DNA of 64,000 bases, taken from assembly GCA_013697245.1 (NCBI GenBank), contig JACCXH010000007.1:62001-126000 (forward strand), in the 5' to 3' direction. Position numbers and translations under genes: made by a program. How positions within the stretch are numbered: the stretch's first letter is position 1; each line of letters opens with the position of its first letter. This document shows, in pieces, positions 1-8,101 of the stretch. Origin of the DNA: Bacteroidota bacterium. Its GTDB lineage: Bacteria > Bacteroidota > Bacteroidia > B-17B0 > Aurantibacillaceae. The notes below the pieces were generated by a model. The model was not told the origin of the DNA, did not search any database, and saw only the letters and a list, made by a program, of their open reading frames with translations.

Positions 1-349
1 TCGACATGAGCTCAACCATTTTTGTTCCTTCTACAGTTGCAATTGAATACAGGGTTGTAAAATAATCAGTAGCAACATCTATAAATTCCTTTTTATCACC
101 AAAAGGGCCAATTTTTTTACAATCATCCAAACTCTTGGTTGCTTTATCTGCAAATAATTTGTGGCTTAACTTTAATGAGTCAATATTATGACCATCTATT
201 TGGTTTAAAAATAAATTGTGCTCAATAGTTAGTCCGTCAATAATGGCTGTAATATTATCGTTATAAGTAATGGCTTCGTTTTGCGTTGGCCCGCAAGATG
301 TTATTATAGCAAACAAAATAGCGCTTGCTAAGAGTGTTATTTTTTTCAT
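1..349 (-). CDS. Partial lipoprotein of unknown function (3' end outside window)
   Basis: Reading leftwards from an ATG at 349-347, an open frame of 116 codons runs off the left edge without a stop. The N-terminus is a lipoprotein signal peptide: MKK, a hydrophobic stretch, then a lipobox ending ITSC with the acceptor Cys at residue 19. The mature part is polar and probably helical, with many Asp, Lys and His residues, and resembles no family I can name. It lies downstream of ahcY on the same strand, but a strong terminator separates them, so it probably has its own promoter. Export and lipidation are inferred from the signal; the function is unknown. Confidence 0.75.
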   Translation of the reverse strand, partial: MKKITLLASAILFAIITSCGPTQNEAITYNDNITAIIDGLTIEHNLFLNQIDGHNIDSLKLSHKLFADKATKSLDDCKKIGPFGDKKEFIDVATDYFTTLYSIATVEGTKMVELMS

Positions 350-367
350 GTTGTCTTTATTACTAAA

Positions 368-397
368 AAAATGATCCGCACTAAGGCGGATCATTTT
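368..397 (-). terminator. Rho-independent terminator of ahcY
   Basis: A perfect 12-bp stem (368-379 with 386-397) with a 6-base loop lies just beyond the ahcY stop. Read on the minus strand it ends in a run of seven T. It separates ahcY from the downstream lipoprotein gene. Confidence 0.85.
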
Positions 398-419
398 AAA
401 TTATTTATTTTTTTTAATT

Positions 420-1736
420 TTAGTATCTGTAAGCGTCAGATTTAAATGGACCTTCCACTTTCACACCAATATAATCGGCTTGGTCTGTGCTTAAAGTATC
501 TAACTCAACACCAATTTTACCTAAGTGTAAACGAGCAACCTTTTCATCTAAAATTTTTGGTAACACGTACACTTTCTTTTCGTAAGCAGCAGTGTTTGTC
601 CATAATTCCAATTGCGCTAAAGTTTGGTTTGTAAATGAATTACTCATTACAAAACTTGGATGACCTGTAGCACAACCTAAGTTAACTAAACGGCCTTCGG
701 CTAAAACAATAATGTCTTTTCCTTTAATGGTATATTTATCAACCTGTGGTTTAATGGTATCTTTAGTAGAACCATAAGTTTTATTTAACCAGGCCATATC
801 AATCTCAGTATCAAAGTGACCAATGTTACAAACAATAGCACCATGTTTCATAGATTCGAAATGACGGCCAACAACGATGTCTTTATTACCAGTTGTGGTA
901 ACAATGATATCTGCATTTTTAACTGCAGTATCCATTTTTTGAACAGCGTAACCATCCATTGCAGCTTGTAAAGCACAAATAGGATCGATCTCTGTTACAA
1001 TTACACGAACACCTTGAGAAGATAAAGATAAAGCAGAACCTTTTCCAACATCACCATAACCTGCAACCACGGCAACTTTACCAGCCATCATGACATCAGT
1101 AGCTCTGCGAATAGCGTCTACCAATGATTCGCGACAACCGTATTTATTATCAAATTTAGATTTGGTAACCGAATCGTTAACGTTAATAGCCGGTAACAAT
1201 AAAGTACCTTTTGCCATACGTTCATATAAACGGTGCACACCTGTTGTTGTTTCTTCAGATAAACCTTTAATGCCGGCAGCTAATTCAGGATATTGATCAA
1301 ATACCATATTGGTAAGATCGCCACCATCATCTAAGATCATATTTAAAGGCTTGCGGTCTTCGCCAAACCATAAAGTTTGTTCAATACACCAGTCAAACTC
1401 CTCTGCTGTCATGCCTTTCCAGGCATATACTTGAATTCCTGCCGCTGCAATTGCTGCCGCTGCATGATCTTGTGTTGAGAAGATGTTACAAGAGCTCCAG
1501 GTAACCTCAGCACCCAAAGCCGTTAACGTTTCAATTAGAACTGCTGTTTGAATGGTCATGTGTAAACAACCTGCAATGCGGGCGCCCTTTAATGGTTGCG
1601 AAGCACCGTATTCTTTACGAAGTGACATTAAGCCCGGCATTTCTTCTTCGGCTAATTTAATTTCTTTACGACCCCACTCGGCTAAAGACATATCTTTAAC
1701 TTTGCTTTTTACGAACTTTGTTGCTGTAACTGGCAT
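420..1736 (-). CDS. ahcY: Adenosylhomocysteinase (S-adenosyl-L-homocysteine hydrolase)
   Basis: Cytosolic NAD-dependent enzyme that splits S-adenosylhomocysteine into adenosine and homocysteine, relieving product inhibition of methyltransferases. The 438 residues match the full-length family. The substrate domain shows the HMTIQTAVL and STQDHAAAA blocks, the NAD-binding domain carries GYGDVGKG at about residues 226-233, and the C-terminus ends in the usual KSDAYRY, where Lys and Tyr contact the cofactor. The ATG start gives the usual N-terminus. The gene is monocistronic: a canonical promoter lies upstream and a strong terminator follows. Confidence 0.98.
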   Translation of the reverse strand: MPVTATKFVKSKVKDMSLAEWGRKEIKLAEEEMPGLMSLRKEYGASQPLKGARIAGCLHMTIQTAVLIETLTALGAEVTWSSCNIFSTQDHAAAAIAAAGIQVYAWKGMTAEEFDWCIEQTLWFGEDRKPLNMILDDGGDLTNMVFDQYPELAAGIKGLSEETTTGVHRLYERMAKGTLLLPAINVNDSVTKSKFDNKYGCRESLVDAIRRATDVMMAGKVAVVAGYGDVGKGSALSLSSQGVRVIVTEIDPICALQAAMDGYAVQKMDTAVKNADIIVTTTGNKDIVVGRHFESMKHGAIVCNIGHFDTEIDMAWLNKTYGSTKDTIKPQVDKYTIKGKDIIVLAEGRLVNLGCATGHPSFVMSNSFTNQTLAQLELWTNTAAYEKKVYVLPKILDEKVARLHLGKIGVELDTLSTDQADYIGVKVEGPFKSDAYRY

Positions 1737-1774
1737 ATTATTTGTGTTTTTAATTATTAATTTTTTATGGAATA

Positions 1775-1805
1775 CAAAGATAAGTCATAAGTTTGTAATT
1801 CTCAA
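1775..1805 (-). promoter_or_regulatory. Bacteroidota-type promoter for ahcY
   Basis: On the minus strand, TTG (1805-1803), a 20-base spacer and TATCTTTG (1782-1775) fit the TTG-N17..23-TAnnTTTG consensus of the Bacteroidota primary sigma factor. The predicted leader to the ATG is about 30 bases. Confidence 0.7.
1788..1795 (+). promoter_or_regulatory. Possible -7 box for the PPTase operon
   Basis: TAAGTTTG matches TAnnTTTG and sits 20 bases before the GTG start at 1816. No good -33 TTG is seen 17-23 bases upstream. The box falls inside the spacer of the divergent ahcY promoter, so the two promoters would share the same DNA. Confidence 0.35.
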
Positions 1806-1815
1806 CTAATTATTT

Positions 1816-2388
1816 GTGATTAAGCTCAAAAAAATAAACGCTTTTATTGCCATTGGCATCTTGGATCTTCATGCTTTTGCCAAGAACCGTTTGGATATGC
1901 CAAAACGTGAGCTGGAGAAGGCTGGCAGCCAATTTTTACTAAAACAAATGTTAAAAACAGAAATTTTTGAGATCAATTATACAGCCGAAAATAAACCCTT
2001 TCTAAAAGCAAGAACCGAGCATATTTCTATCTCACATTCACACGATAAACTAGCCATTATTATTAATGAGAACGAAAATACAGGCATTGATATTGAACTG
2101 GTGCGCGATAAGGTGTTAAAGATCCAACATAAGTTCTTAAACGCCGCAGAAGTTGTTTTCGTAAAAGATAATGTAGAAAAATTAATTACCATATGGGCCG
2201 CCAAAGAGGCTATGTATAAGGCCTACGGCTTAAAAGAGCTTGATTTTAAAACAAATTTATTTGTAGAGAAGTTTGATAGCTCTGTTATTTTTGGTAAAAT
2301 TGAAATAGGAGATCTTAAAAAACGTTTTGAGCTAAGACTTGAAAATATTGATGATTACAAAATGGTATACATATTAAATGAACTTTAA
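1816..2388 (+). CDS. 4'-phosphopantetheinyl transferase superfamily protein
   Basis: Predicted to move the phosphopantetheine arm of coenzyme A onto a serine of carrier proteins. The 190-residue protein has the Sfp-type signatures: an ISHSHDKLA block (about 72-80), the Mg-binding GIDIE motif (90-94) and WAAKEAMYK (127-135), containing the conserved KEA-YK. The start is GTG, and no better ATG precedes the conserved region. It opens a tight plus-strand operon and overlaps the next gene by 11 bases. Whether it acts on fatty-acid ACP or on a secondary-metabolism carrier cannot be decided from sequence; no carrier protein or synthase gene is nearby. Confidence 0.88.
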   Translation: MIKLKKINAFIAIGILDLHAFAKNRLDMPKRELEKAGSQFLLKQMLKTEIFEINYTAENKPFLKARTEHISISHSHDKLAIIINENENTGIDIELVRDKVLKIQHKFLNAAEVVFVKDNVEKLITIWAAKEAMYKAYGLKELDFKTNLFVEKFDSSVIFGKIEIGDLKKRFELRLENIDDYKMVYILNEL

Positions 2389-3094
2389 AGAACTTACAAA
2401 AAACCTCAGCAATTCAAAAAAACCTTTGTTGGCGGTGCTTATAGACCCTGATAAGTTTAATCGGGAGCTAATACACCTTGCCAACAAAAACAAAGTGGCT
2501 TGTTTTTTAGTGGGTGGAAGCGAACTGGAAAAGGGAGATGTTACAAAGACCATATTGGCCATTAAAAAAATTTCTCAGATCCCTGTCGTATTATTTCCCG
2601 GCAACGAAACACAATTATCTAAACATGCCAACGGCCTTTTGCTCTTAAGTTTATTATCCGGTAGAAACCCCGACTACCTTATCAGCAAGCACATTGCAGC
2701 CGCACCCATCATCAAAAAAATGAAACTCGATCATTTACCAACGGCGTATTTGTTAATTGAAGGCGGCGCTAAGTCTACCACACAGCGCGTTACAGGCACC
2801 GAGCCCTTAAACCCAAAAAACAAAGCCCTCATCACCAATACTGCTATTGCAGCAGAACAATTGGGCTTTAAGGCAGTTTACCTGGAAGCCGGAAGCGGCG
2901 CTAAAACAAGCGTTTCGGCCACCCTAATTAAAAGTATAAAAAAAGCAACAAGTTTGCCCCTTATAGTTGGTGGCGGAATTGATTCTTCACAAAAAACCAG
3001 GCAAATAATAAAAGCAGGAGCAAATATGATAGTTATTGGCAACGCATTAGAAAAAAATGTATTTTTATTAACTGAAATAAGTGCGTGTTTTTAA
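2378..3094 (+). CDS. Geranylgeranylglyceryl phosphate synthase-like (PcrB/GGGPS family)
   Basis: TIM-barrel prenyltransferase predicted to join sn-glycerol-1-phosphate to a polyprenyl diphosphate, the step that makes archaeal-type ether lipid precursors. The 238 residues show LIDPDK near the N-terminus, a GNETQLSKHANGLLLLS block, the IEGGAKS-TTQRVTGTEP segment, YLEAGSGA, and the C-terminal phosphate-binding IVGGGIDSS and VIGNALEKN. Bacteroidota members of this family are known and fall in the group II GGGPS clade. The start ATG lies inside the end of the PPTase gene, implying translational coupling. Chain-length specificity and the fate of the product are not visible here. Confidence 0.88.
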   Translation: MNFKELTKNLSNSKKPLLAVLIDPDKFNRELIHLANKNKVACFLVGGSELEKGDVTKTILAIKKISQIPVVLFPGNETQLSKHANGLLLLSLLSGRNPDYLISKHIAAAPIIKKMKLDHLPTAYLLIEGGAKSTTQRVTGTEPLNPKNKALITNTAIAAEQLGFKAVYLEAGSGAKTSVSATLIKSIKKATSLPLIVGGGIDSSQKTRQIIKAGANMIVIGNALEKNVFLLTEISACF

Positions 3095-3112
3095 ATTTAT
3101 GGGTTTAGCTAT

Positions 3113-3742
3113 ATGAAGTTATTTGTAATAACATCGTCGAAAGACGTACCTGATGAAGTGAGTTTGATCATTAAAATGTTCGAGAGCGGGCTTACTAATT
3201 TACATTTACGCAAACCAAAATATTCTACCAATCAAATGACGGATTTCCTGAACGAGATCCCTGTTCATTTCCACAAATACATTGTTATTCATTCACATCA
3301 TCAATTAGCTTTAAAGTTCGATCTTAAAGGCATACATTTAACAAGCACCCATCTTTCAAAAAAATGGAAATACTTTTTTGTGCGCCAGCGTTTAAGATTA
3401 AAGCTTAGTAAGGTTTCTAAAAGTCGCTCATACTCGCGCTTGCAGCAGGTGTATAATAAAGAAGAGCACGTGTTTGATTATATTTTAATTGGCACTATGT
3501 TTAACAGCATTACCGGCGATTTTTACAGTGGTTTTTATGAGGCCGGTGTAAAAGCGGCTCTAAAAAATAGCGGTAAAAGATATGTTGCCCGTGGCGGCAC
3601 CTCGCCAAAAACCGTTGCCAGAGCTGCGGAGTTGGGTTTTTATGGCCTTGCTTTTAATTCTTATATCTGGGATCACTCTTCTCCATACGAGCATTTTCTA
3701 AAGATTCTTGATACTTACAAGGAAAATAACCTCGAAATATAA
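3113..3742 (+). CDS. ThiE/TenI-family protein (thiamine phosphate synthase-like), possibly divergent in function
   Basis: A 209-residue TIM-barrel protein of the thiamine phosphate synthase/TenI family. Visible family blocks are LHLRKP near residue 31, HQLALKFDLKGIHLTS, GTMFNSIT and a C-terminal ARGGTSPKTV...ELGFYGLAF phosphate-binding region. Several active-site blocks are altered: the usual NDR is HSH, and the mid-protein SxHS motif reads RSYSR. It may therefore not be a working ThiE. No thiC, thiG or other thiamine gene lies nearby; the next genes are nicotinamide-riboside uptake and phosphorylation. The gaps are 18 and 5 bases, consistent with one operon. Confidence 0.7.
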   Translation: MKLFVITSSKDVPDEVSLIIKMFESGLTNLHLRKPKYSTNQMTDFLNEIPVHFHKYIVIHSHHQLALKFDLKGIHLTSTHLSKKWKYFFVRQRLRLKLSKVSKSRSYSRLQQVYNKEEHVFDYILIGTMFNSITGDFYSGFYEAGVKAALKNSGKRYVARGGTSPKTVARAAELGFYGLAFNSYIWDHSSPYEHFLKILDTYKENNLEI

Positions 3743-3747
3743 ATTTA

Positions 3748-4314
3748 ATGTTTGTTTTCGGAATTCCCGTTTTAGAGATCATTGCTTTAATAAGCGGTGT
3801 ACTTGGCGTTTGGTTAACTATTAAAGAAAACATCTGGTGCTGGCCGGTTTCTATAATTGCTGTTTTAGCTTCTGTTGCTGAATTTTACGAACAGCGCCTC
3901 TTTGGTGATATGGGATTACAAATATTCTATCTCGGTGCGGCAATTTACGGCTGGTACTTTTGGAACAAAAACAAACAGAAAAAATTTGAAGTAAAAAAAA
4001 CACCAACAAAACTTATTCCACTTTTAATGCTTGCAACACTCTCACAAACAATTTTATTTTATTTTTTAATTAATTTTTTAAAAGGTGATCGCGCATTATT
4101 TGATGCAACTCTTACAGCCTGCAGTTTAACGGCTACGTATATGATGACAAAAAAATGGGTAGAGAATTGGTTGGCCTGGGTATTAATTGATGGCGCTTAT
4201 GTTATTTTATACAGCGTAAAATTTATGTGGGGCTTTGCTTGCTTATATTTATTTTTTACTATAATAGCCTTTTATGGCTGGATAAAATGGAGAAGAACAA
4301 TATCATTAAAATAG
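3748..4314 (+). CDS. pnuC: PnuC-family nicotinamide riboside transporter
   Basis: An integral inner-membrane protein of 188 residues with about seven hydrophobic helices. It has the family's Trp-rich signatures: NIWCWPVSIIAV (about 28-39), GDMGLQIFYLGAAIYGWYFW (about 54-73) and a C-terminal FYGWIKWRR. PnuC proteins move vitamin nucleosides by facilitated diffusion and rely on a cytoplasmic kinase to trap the substrate. The overlapping downstream gene is a NadR-type kinase, which points to nicotinamide riboside. Thiamine (PnuT) is the alternative, given the ThiE-like gene just upstream. Confidence 0.85.
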   Translation: MFVFGIPVLEIIALISGVLGVWLTIKENIWCWPVSIIAVLASVAEFYEQRLFGDMGLQIFYLGAAIYGWYFWNKNKQKKFEVKKTPTKLIPLLMLATLSQTILFYFLINFLKGDRALFDATLTACSLTATYMMTKKWVENWLAWVLIDGAYVILYSVKFMWGFACLYLFFTIIAFYGWIKWRRTISLK

Positions 4315-4814
4315 CGGTTATTGGCGCCGAAAGTACCGGCAAGTCTGAGCTTTGCGAGGCATTGGCAAAACATTATAATACTACCTGGGTACCAGAGTAT
4401 GCGCGCGAATATTTTAACGATTCAGATATTTATAACTACACACAAAATGACCTGATAGTTATTGCACAAAAACAAATTGAATTGGAGAACCAACAATTAA
4501 AAAAAGCAAAACGTTTTTTCTTTTGCGATACTACTTTAATTACAATTAAAATTTGGGCAGAGCTGGAGTTTAAACAAACACCGGCATTTATTATTGAAAA
4601 CTTAAATAAAATAAAATATGATCATTATCTTATTACTGCTAATGATATGAAGTGGATGAAGGATGGGCTAAGACAAAATAAATTTAGCCGCGACATGATC
4701 TTTGACATGAACATACATGAAGTTAAAAAACTGGGCGCATCTTATTCTGCCGTTACCGGCATACATGAAAAACGTTTAAAGAACGCTATAAAAATAATTG
4801 ATTCTTTATTTTAG
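4287..4814 (+). CDS. NadR-like ribosylnicotinamide kinase (AAA ATPase domain)
   Basis: A 175-residue P-loop kinase resembling the C-terminal ribosylnicotinamide kinase domain of NadR. It has the Walker A motif GAESTGKSEL (about 13-22) and the characteristic WVPEYAREYF that follows in NadR. A DTTLITIKIW segment and a C-terminal TGIHEKRLKNA complete the domain. It would phosphorylate nicotinamide riboside to NMN. It has neither the adenylyltransferase nor the DNA-binding domain of E. coli NadR. I place the start at the ATG at 4287, overlapping pnuC by 28 bases; a longer reading from 4227 would add 20 residues that only shadow the end of pnuC. Confidence 0.85.
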   Translation: MEKNNIIKIAVIGAESTGKSELCEALAKHYNTTWVPEYAREYFNDSDIYNYTQNDLIVIAQKQIELENQQLKKAKRFFFCDTTLITIKIWAELEFKQTPAFIIENLNKIKYDHYLITANDMKWMKDGLRQNKFSRDMIFDMNIHEVKKLGASYSAVTGIHEKRLKNAIKIIDSLF

Positions 4815-5222
4815 ATCAACACCACCAAGGGCGCAGATCTTCTTAAACTCAGCATCTGTTACCTTTCCGGTACTTAAACGCGAAAGCCTAATAAGGTCCA
4901 TAGTTTGAAAAAACGGGTCCTTTTTTATTTCCTCAAGCCTTACGGGTTTTTTAAAGTCTTTATAAGGTGCAAATTCTACTGCCAACCAGGCTGTGTCTTC
5001 GGTTGTCGGATCCTGGAAATGCTCTTTTACCACTTTGGCGATGCCTACAATTTCCATTCCTTCGTTACTATGGTAAAAAAAAGCAAGATCGCCTTTTTTC
5101 ATATCCCTTAAATTATTGCGGGCGGCGTAGTTACGCACACCTGTCCAGTCGGTTTTTTTGTCTTTTTTAAGTTGTTCCCAGCTGTAGGCCGAGGGCTCGG
5201 ATTTTATTAACCAATAGTTCAT
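4806..5222 (-). CDS. EVE domain-containing protein
   Basis: A 138-residue single-domain protein of the EVE/thymocyte nuclear protein 1 family, related in fold to PUA and YTH modified-base readers. Signatures are the N-terminal YWLIKSEP with SWEQL, WTGVRNYAARNNLR, a GDLAFFYHS strand and a VGIAKV block. The family is thought to bind modified bases in DNA or RNA; the target here is unknown. Its 3' end overlaps the convergent kinase gene by 9 bases. The ATG start agrees with the usual N-terminus. Confidence 0.9.
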   Translation of the reverse strand: MNYWLIKSEPSAYSWEQLKKDKKTDWTGVRNYAARNNLRDMKKGDLAFFYHSNEGMEIVGIAKVVKEHFQDPTTEDTAWLAVEFAPYKDFKKPVRLEEIKKDPFFQTMDLIRLSRLSTGKVTDAEFKKICALGGVDLK

Positions 5223-5377
5223 ATAGTAAAACTTAGAATGGTTGAAATTAATAAAATTCTTATAGATCTTGCTTTATTTAAAGCATACATCTACGTAAAA
5301 GTTTTTAGATGAAAACCTCTCGGTCTTCTATACTTTTCAACCTTTAATTAAAAAATTATAAACAATTACAAAACTCC

Positions 5378-5409
5378 CTGAAATTGGTGGTTCAAAAACG
5401 AAATTTCAG
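5378..5409. other. Dyad upstream of the atp promoter
   Basis: CTGAAATT at 5378-5385 and AATTTCAG at 5402-5409 form an 8-bp inverted repeat with a 16-base centre, ending 11 bases before the -33 TTG of the atp promoter. The rest of the 265-bp gap (5223-5487) shows no gene. The dyad could bind a regulator or be incidental. Confidence 0.3.
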
Positions 5410-5420
5410 CGAAAATAGTC

Positions 5421-5450
5421 TTGTTTTTGATTAAAATATACCTACATTTG
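5421..5450 (+). promoter_or_regulatory. Promoter of the ATP synthase operon
   Basis: TTG (5421-5423), a 19-base spacer and TACATTTG (5443-5450), followed by C, is a near-perfect Bacteroidota promoter. The predicted leader before the atpB ATG at 5488 is about 30 bases. Confidence 0.8.
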
Positions 5451-5487
5451 CACCCGAATTAAAATCATTTTACATCAAAATTGCGTA

Positions 5488-6687
5488 ATGGCCAGTAAAA
5501 TTAGCATATACAAGAGATCTCAAGGTATCTTTTTGGTGATCTTTGCCCTTTTCTTCTCACTTTCTTTGAACCTGAACGCTTCAGAGCCCGTTGAACACTC
5601 TACCAGCGAAACCCACGCGGTTATTAGCGAAGAGCATGGTGAACACAAAGCTCACGATCCAAATGCACCCATCGATATTTCAAAAGTAGCTTTCGAACAT
5701 ATTCTTGATTCACACTCGTGGCATTTATGGGGCGATGGGCACGATGCACTTTCGATTCCACTACCGGTTATCTTAAAAACGGATAAAGGTATTGTCACGT
5801 TTTTATCTTCTGAGTTTCACCACGATCTAACGGGAACTGTTGTTGTTGAAAAAGACGGACAGCGTTTTGTAAATTATGAAGATGGTATTTATTATGCTAC
5901 TGACATGCCAAATGAAAATGGCAGTTTTGTTGCCATTGGCGCCGATAAAGCACTAACAAACGCTGCACCACTTGATTTTTCGATCACTAAGAACGTGGTC
6001 CAATTATTCCTAACAGCGATCTTAATATTTTTAATATTTACTTCAATTGCCCGCAGCTACAAAAAACACGGTATTACTTCTGCACCAAAAGGCAAACAAT
6101 CATTTTTAGAGCCATTGATCGTTTTTGTGCGCGACGATATTGCTAAAGAAAATATTGGCGCCCGTTCTGATAAATATGTACCGTATCTTTTAACTGTATT
6201 CTTTTTGGTACTGTTTAATAACTTTATTGGCTTAATTCCAATTAGCGCTAACTTAACCGGTAACATTGCTTTTACTTTGGTATTATCAGTATTTACATTG
6301 ATCATTACAAACGTTGGCGCATCGGGGAGTTATTGGAAGCATATTTTTCTTCCAAAACCTTATTTCCTTTGGTTCATATTAATGCCAATTGAATTGGTTG
6401 GTGTTTTCAGTAAACCATTCGCCTTAATGATCCGTTTGTTTGCAAACATTGCCGGTGGTCACATCGTTGTTATTTCATTAGTAGGTTTAATTTTTATTTT
6501 TAAGAGTTATGCCATTGCCCCTGTTTCAATTGCATTTACTTTATTTATTGATATTTTAGAGTGTTTGGTTGCATTATTGCAGGCTTATATTTTTACAATG
6601 CTTACAGCTCTATTTATTGGCTCGGCTATGGAAGATCATAGTCACGACAGTGAAGGCGCCCATGGCGAACACGCAACAGGACATTAA
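5488..6687 (+). CDS. atpB: F0F1 ATP synthase subunit a, with N-terminal periplasmic extension
   Basis: The membrane subunit that forms the proton half-channels. At 399 residues it is far longer than the E. coli protein (271). The first 170 residues are a signal-peptide-like segment (about 12-31) followed by a His-rich, apparently periplasmic domain; the classic helices come after. The essential Arg lies in MIRLFANIAGGH (about residue 313). The C-terminus is again His-rich (EDHSHDSEG). Long N-termini are common in Bacteroidota AtpB. It begins the atpB-E-F-H-A-G operon directly downstream of a strong promoter. Confidence 0.97.
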   Translation: MASKISIYKRSQGIFLVIFALFFSLSLNLNASEPVEHSTSETHAVISEEHGEHKAHDPNAPIDISKVAFEHILDSHSWHLWGDGHDALSIPLPVILKTDKGIVTFLSSEFHHDLTGTVVVEKDGQRFVNYEDGIYYATDMPNENGSFVAIGADKALTNAAPLDFSITKNVVQLFLTAILIFLIFTSIARSYKKHGITSAPKGKQSFLEPLIVFVRDDIAKENIGARSDKYVPYLLTVFFLVLFNNFIGLIPISANLTGNIAFTLVLSVFTLIITNVGASGSYWKHIFLPKPYFLWFILMPIELVGVFSKPFALMIRLFANIAGGHIVVISLVGLIFIFKSYAIAPVSIAFTLFIDILECLVALLQAYIFTMLTALFIGSAMEDHSHDSEGAHGEHATGH

Positions 6688-6718
6688 GAATTTACAAACA
6701 AATAAAAACCAAGAAAAA

Positions 6719-6925
6719 ATGACAGGTAGTATCGCAGCAGTAGGTGCAGGTTTAGCGGCAATTGGCGCAGGGATCGGTATCGGACAAATTGGTGGACACG
6801 CAATGGATGCCATTGCACGTCAACCAGAACACACAGCCAGAATTCAAACAGTGATGTTAATTGCAGCAGCCCTTGTAGAAGGTGTTGCTCTTTTCGCAGT
6901 AGTTGTTTCTATTATGAGCAAGTAG
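6719..6925 (+). CDS. atpE: F0F1 ATP synthase subunit c
   Basis: A 68-residue hairpin of two membrane helices, the proteolipid of the c-ring. The first helix is Gly/Ala-rich (AIGAGIGIG), the polar loop is ARQPE (33-37), and the ion-binding carboxylate is Glu54 in ALVEGVAL. The Glu is followed by Gly rather than Ser and the usual Na-ligand Gln position is not conserved, which suggests proton coupling. I start it at the ATG at 6719; an upstream in-frame ATG at 6569 would lie inside atpB and add 50 residues unrelated to subunit c. A long hairpin follows. Confidence 0.96.
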   Translation: MTGSIAAVGAGLAAIGAGIGIGQIGGHAMDAIARQPEHTARIQTVMLIAAALVEGVALFAVVVSIMSK

Positions 6926-6935
6926 TTCAAAAATT

Positions 6936-6968
6936 ACCAAAGCCATTACGGTTGGTAATGGCTTTGGT
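6936..6968 (+). terminator. Intercistronic hairpin between atpE and atpF
   Basis: A perfect 14-bp stem (6936-6949 with 6955-6968) with a 5-base loop starts 10 bases after the atpE stop. The following sequence is AT-rich but lacks a long T run, so partial termination or 3'-end protection of the atpE message is more likely than full termination. It could help make more c-subunit than b-subunit mRNA. Confidence 0.7.
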
Positions 6969-7010
6969 TAAATTTAATTTAAGAGTACAAAAGATATAAA
7001 ACACAAAACA

Positions 7011-7526
7011 ATGACGAATCTTTTTATTTTAGCAGGATTATTGGAACCCGGAGTGGGTTTAATATTTTGGACCACACTTACCTTTATTATATTAATTATT
7101 TTACTTGGTAAATTTGCTTGGAAACCAATTTTAAATGCCATTAAAACCCGCGAAGAAGGAATTACTAAAGCTTTAGCCAGTGCAGAAAGTGCGTTGAACG
7201 ATATGCGTGAGCTAAAATCCAATAACGAAAAAATATTGGCTGATGCCCGTAACGAACGCGATGCTTTAATTAAAGAAGCCCGCGAAGCAAAAGATGCTAT
7301 TATTAACGAAGCAAAAACTAAAGCTCAAAAAGATGCTGATAGAATTTTAGCTTCTGCAAGAGAGCAAATAATTAACGAAAAAAATGCAGCAGTTACTGAA
7401 TTAAAAAATCAGGTTGCTACATTATCCATTGAAATTGCAGAAAAAATATTACGCAGCGAATTGTCATCTGACGAAAAACAAAAAGCTTTGGTAAATAATT
7501 TAATGAAAGACGTAAACCTGAACTAA
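7011..7526 (+). CDS. atpF: F0F1 ATP synthase subunit b
   Basis: The peripheral-stalk subunit: 171 residues with one N-terminal membrane helix (about 13-33, LIFWTTLTFIILIILLGKF) followed by a long charged coiled coil rich in Ala, Glu and Lys. The conserved KFAWKPI turn follows the helix. The subunit links the a subunit to delta and alpha. The gap to atpE is 85 bases and holds the hairpin; atpH starts 1 base after its stop. Confidence 0.96.
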   Translation: MTNLFILAGLLEPGVGLIFWTTLTFIILIILLGKFAWKPILNAIKTREEGITKALASAESALNDMRELKSNNEKILADARNERDALIKEAREAKDAIINEAKTKAQKDADRILASAREQIINEKNAAVTELKNQVATLSIEIAEKILRSELSSDEKQKALVNNLMKDVNLN

Positions 7527-7527
7527 A

Positions 7528-8082
7528 ATGATCGTTGGCGCAAGATATGGTAAATCCTTGATAGATCTTTCTATTGAAAAAAAGCAATTAGAAGAGACTA
7601 GGAAAGATATGCAGTTGGTAAAACAGGTTTGTGATGAGAATCATGATTTTGTTGTGTTGCTTAACAGCCCAATTGTTAAGACTGACAAAAAACTAGAGAT
7701 CCTTAACTCTGTTTTTAACGGTAAGATCTCTGCACTATCATTATCTTTTTTAAACCTATTGGCTAAAAAACGTCGCGAGTCTTATATTCCTGAAATTGCA
7801 GTTGCATTTGATGAACAATTTAAATCTCAAAAAAACATTACAACTGCAATTATTACAACTGCAACCGGCTTAGATGCTAAATTAAAAACCCGTGTTCTTG
7901 AAATAGTAAAACAAAGCGCAGGTTCTGGAGAAGTTGAATTGGTTGAAAAAGTTGACGCTTCTATTTTAGGTGGATTTGTTTTAGCAATAAGCGATAAGCA
8001 ATTAGACCAAAGTGTAAAACGTAAATTAAATGACCTTAGAAAGAATTTATTAGATAATAAATATATACCTAGTAGTAATTAA
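7528..8082 (+). CDS. atpH: F0F1 ATP synthase subunit delta
   Basis: A 184-residue OSCP/delta subunit that ties the peripheral stalk to the top of the alpha3beta3 head. Family features are GARYGKSLIDLS at the start, FLNLLAKKRRESYIPEI (about 73-89) in the middle, and the C-terminal VDASILGGFVLAISDKQLDQSVKRKL motif, seen here from about residue 142. It begins 1 base after atpF and ends 19 bases before atpA, so it is clearly in the operon. Confidence 0.96.
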   Translation: MIVGARYGKSLIDLSIEKKQLEETRKDMQLVKQVCDENHDFVVLLNSPIVKTDKKLEILNSVFNGKISALSLSFLNLLAKKRRESYIPEIAVAFDEQFKSQKNITTAIITTATGLDAKLKTRVLEIVKQSAGSGEVELVEKVDASILGGFVLAISDKQLDQSVKRKLNDLRKNLLDNKYIPSSN

Positions 8083-8101
8083 TAATTGAATCCAAAATAA
8101 A

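Noticed and set aside
4227..4286. Upstream extension of the NadR-like gene
   Set aside because: The 20 added residues are the out-of-frame image of the pnuC end. The ATG at 4287 gives the usual N-terminus.
5238..5312. 24-residue open frame upstream of atpB
   Set aside because: Too short, lies outside the operon promoter and matches nothing such as atpI/atpZ.
6569..6718. 50-residue N-terminal extension of atpE
   Set aside because: It lies within atpB and the spacer. Subunit c is a short protein of about 70-80 residues.
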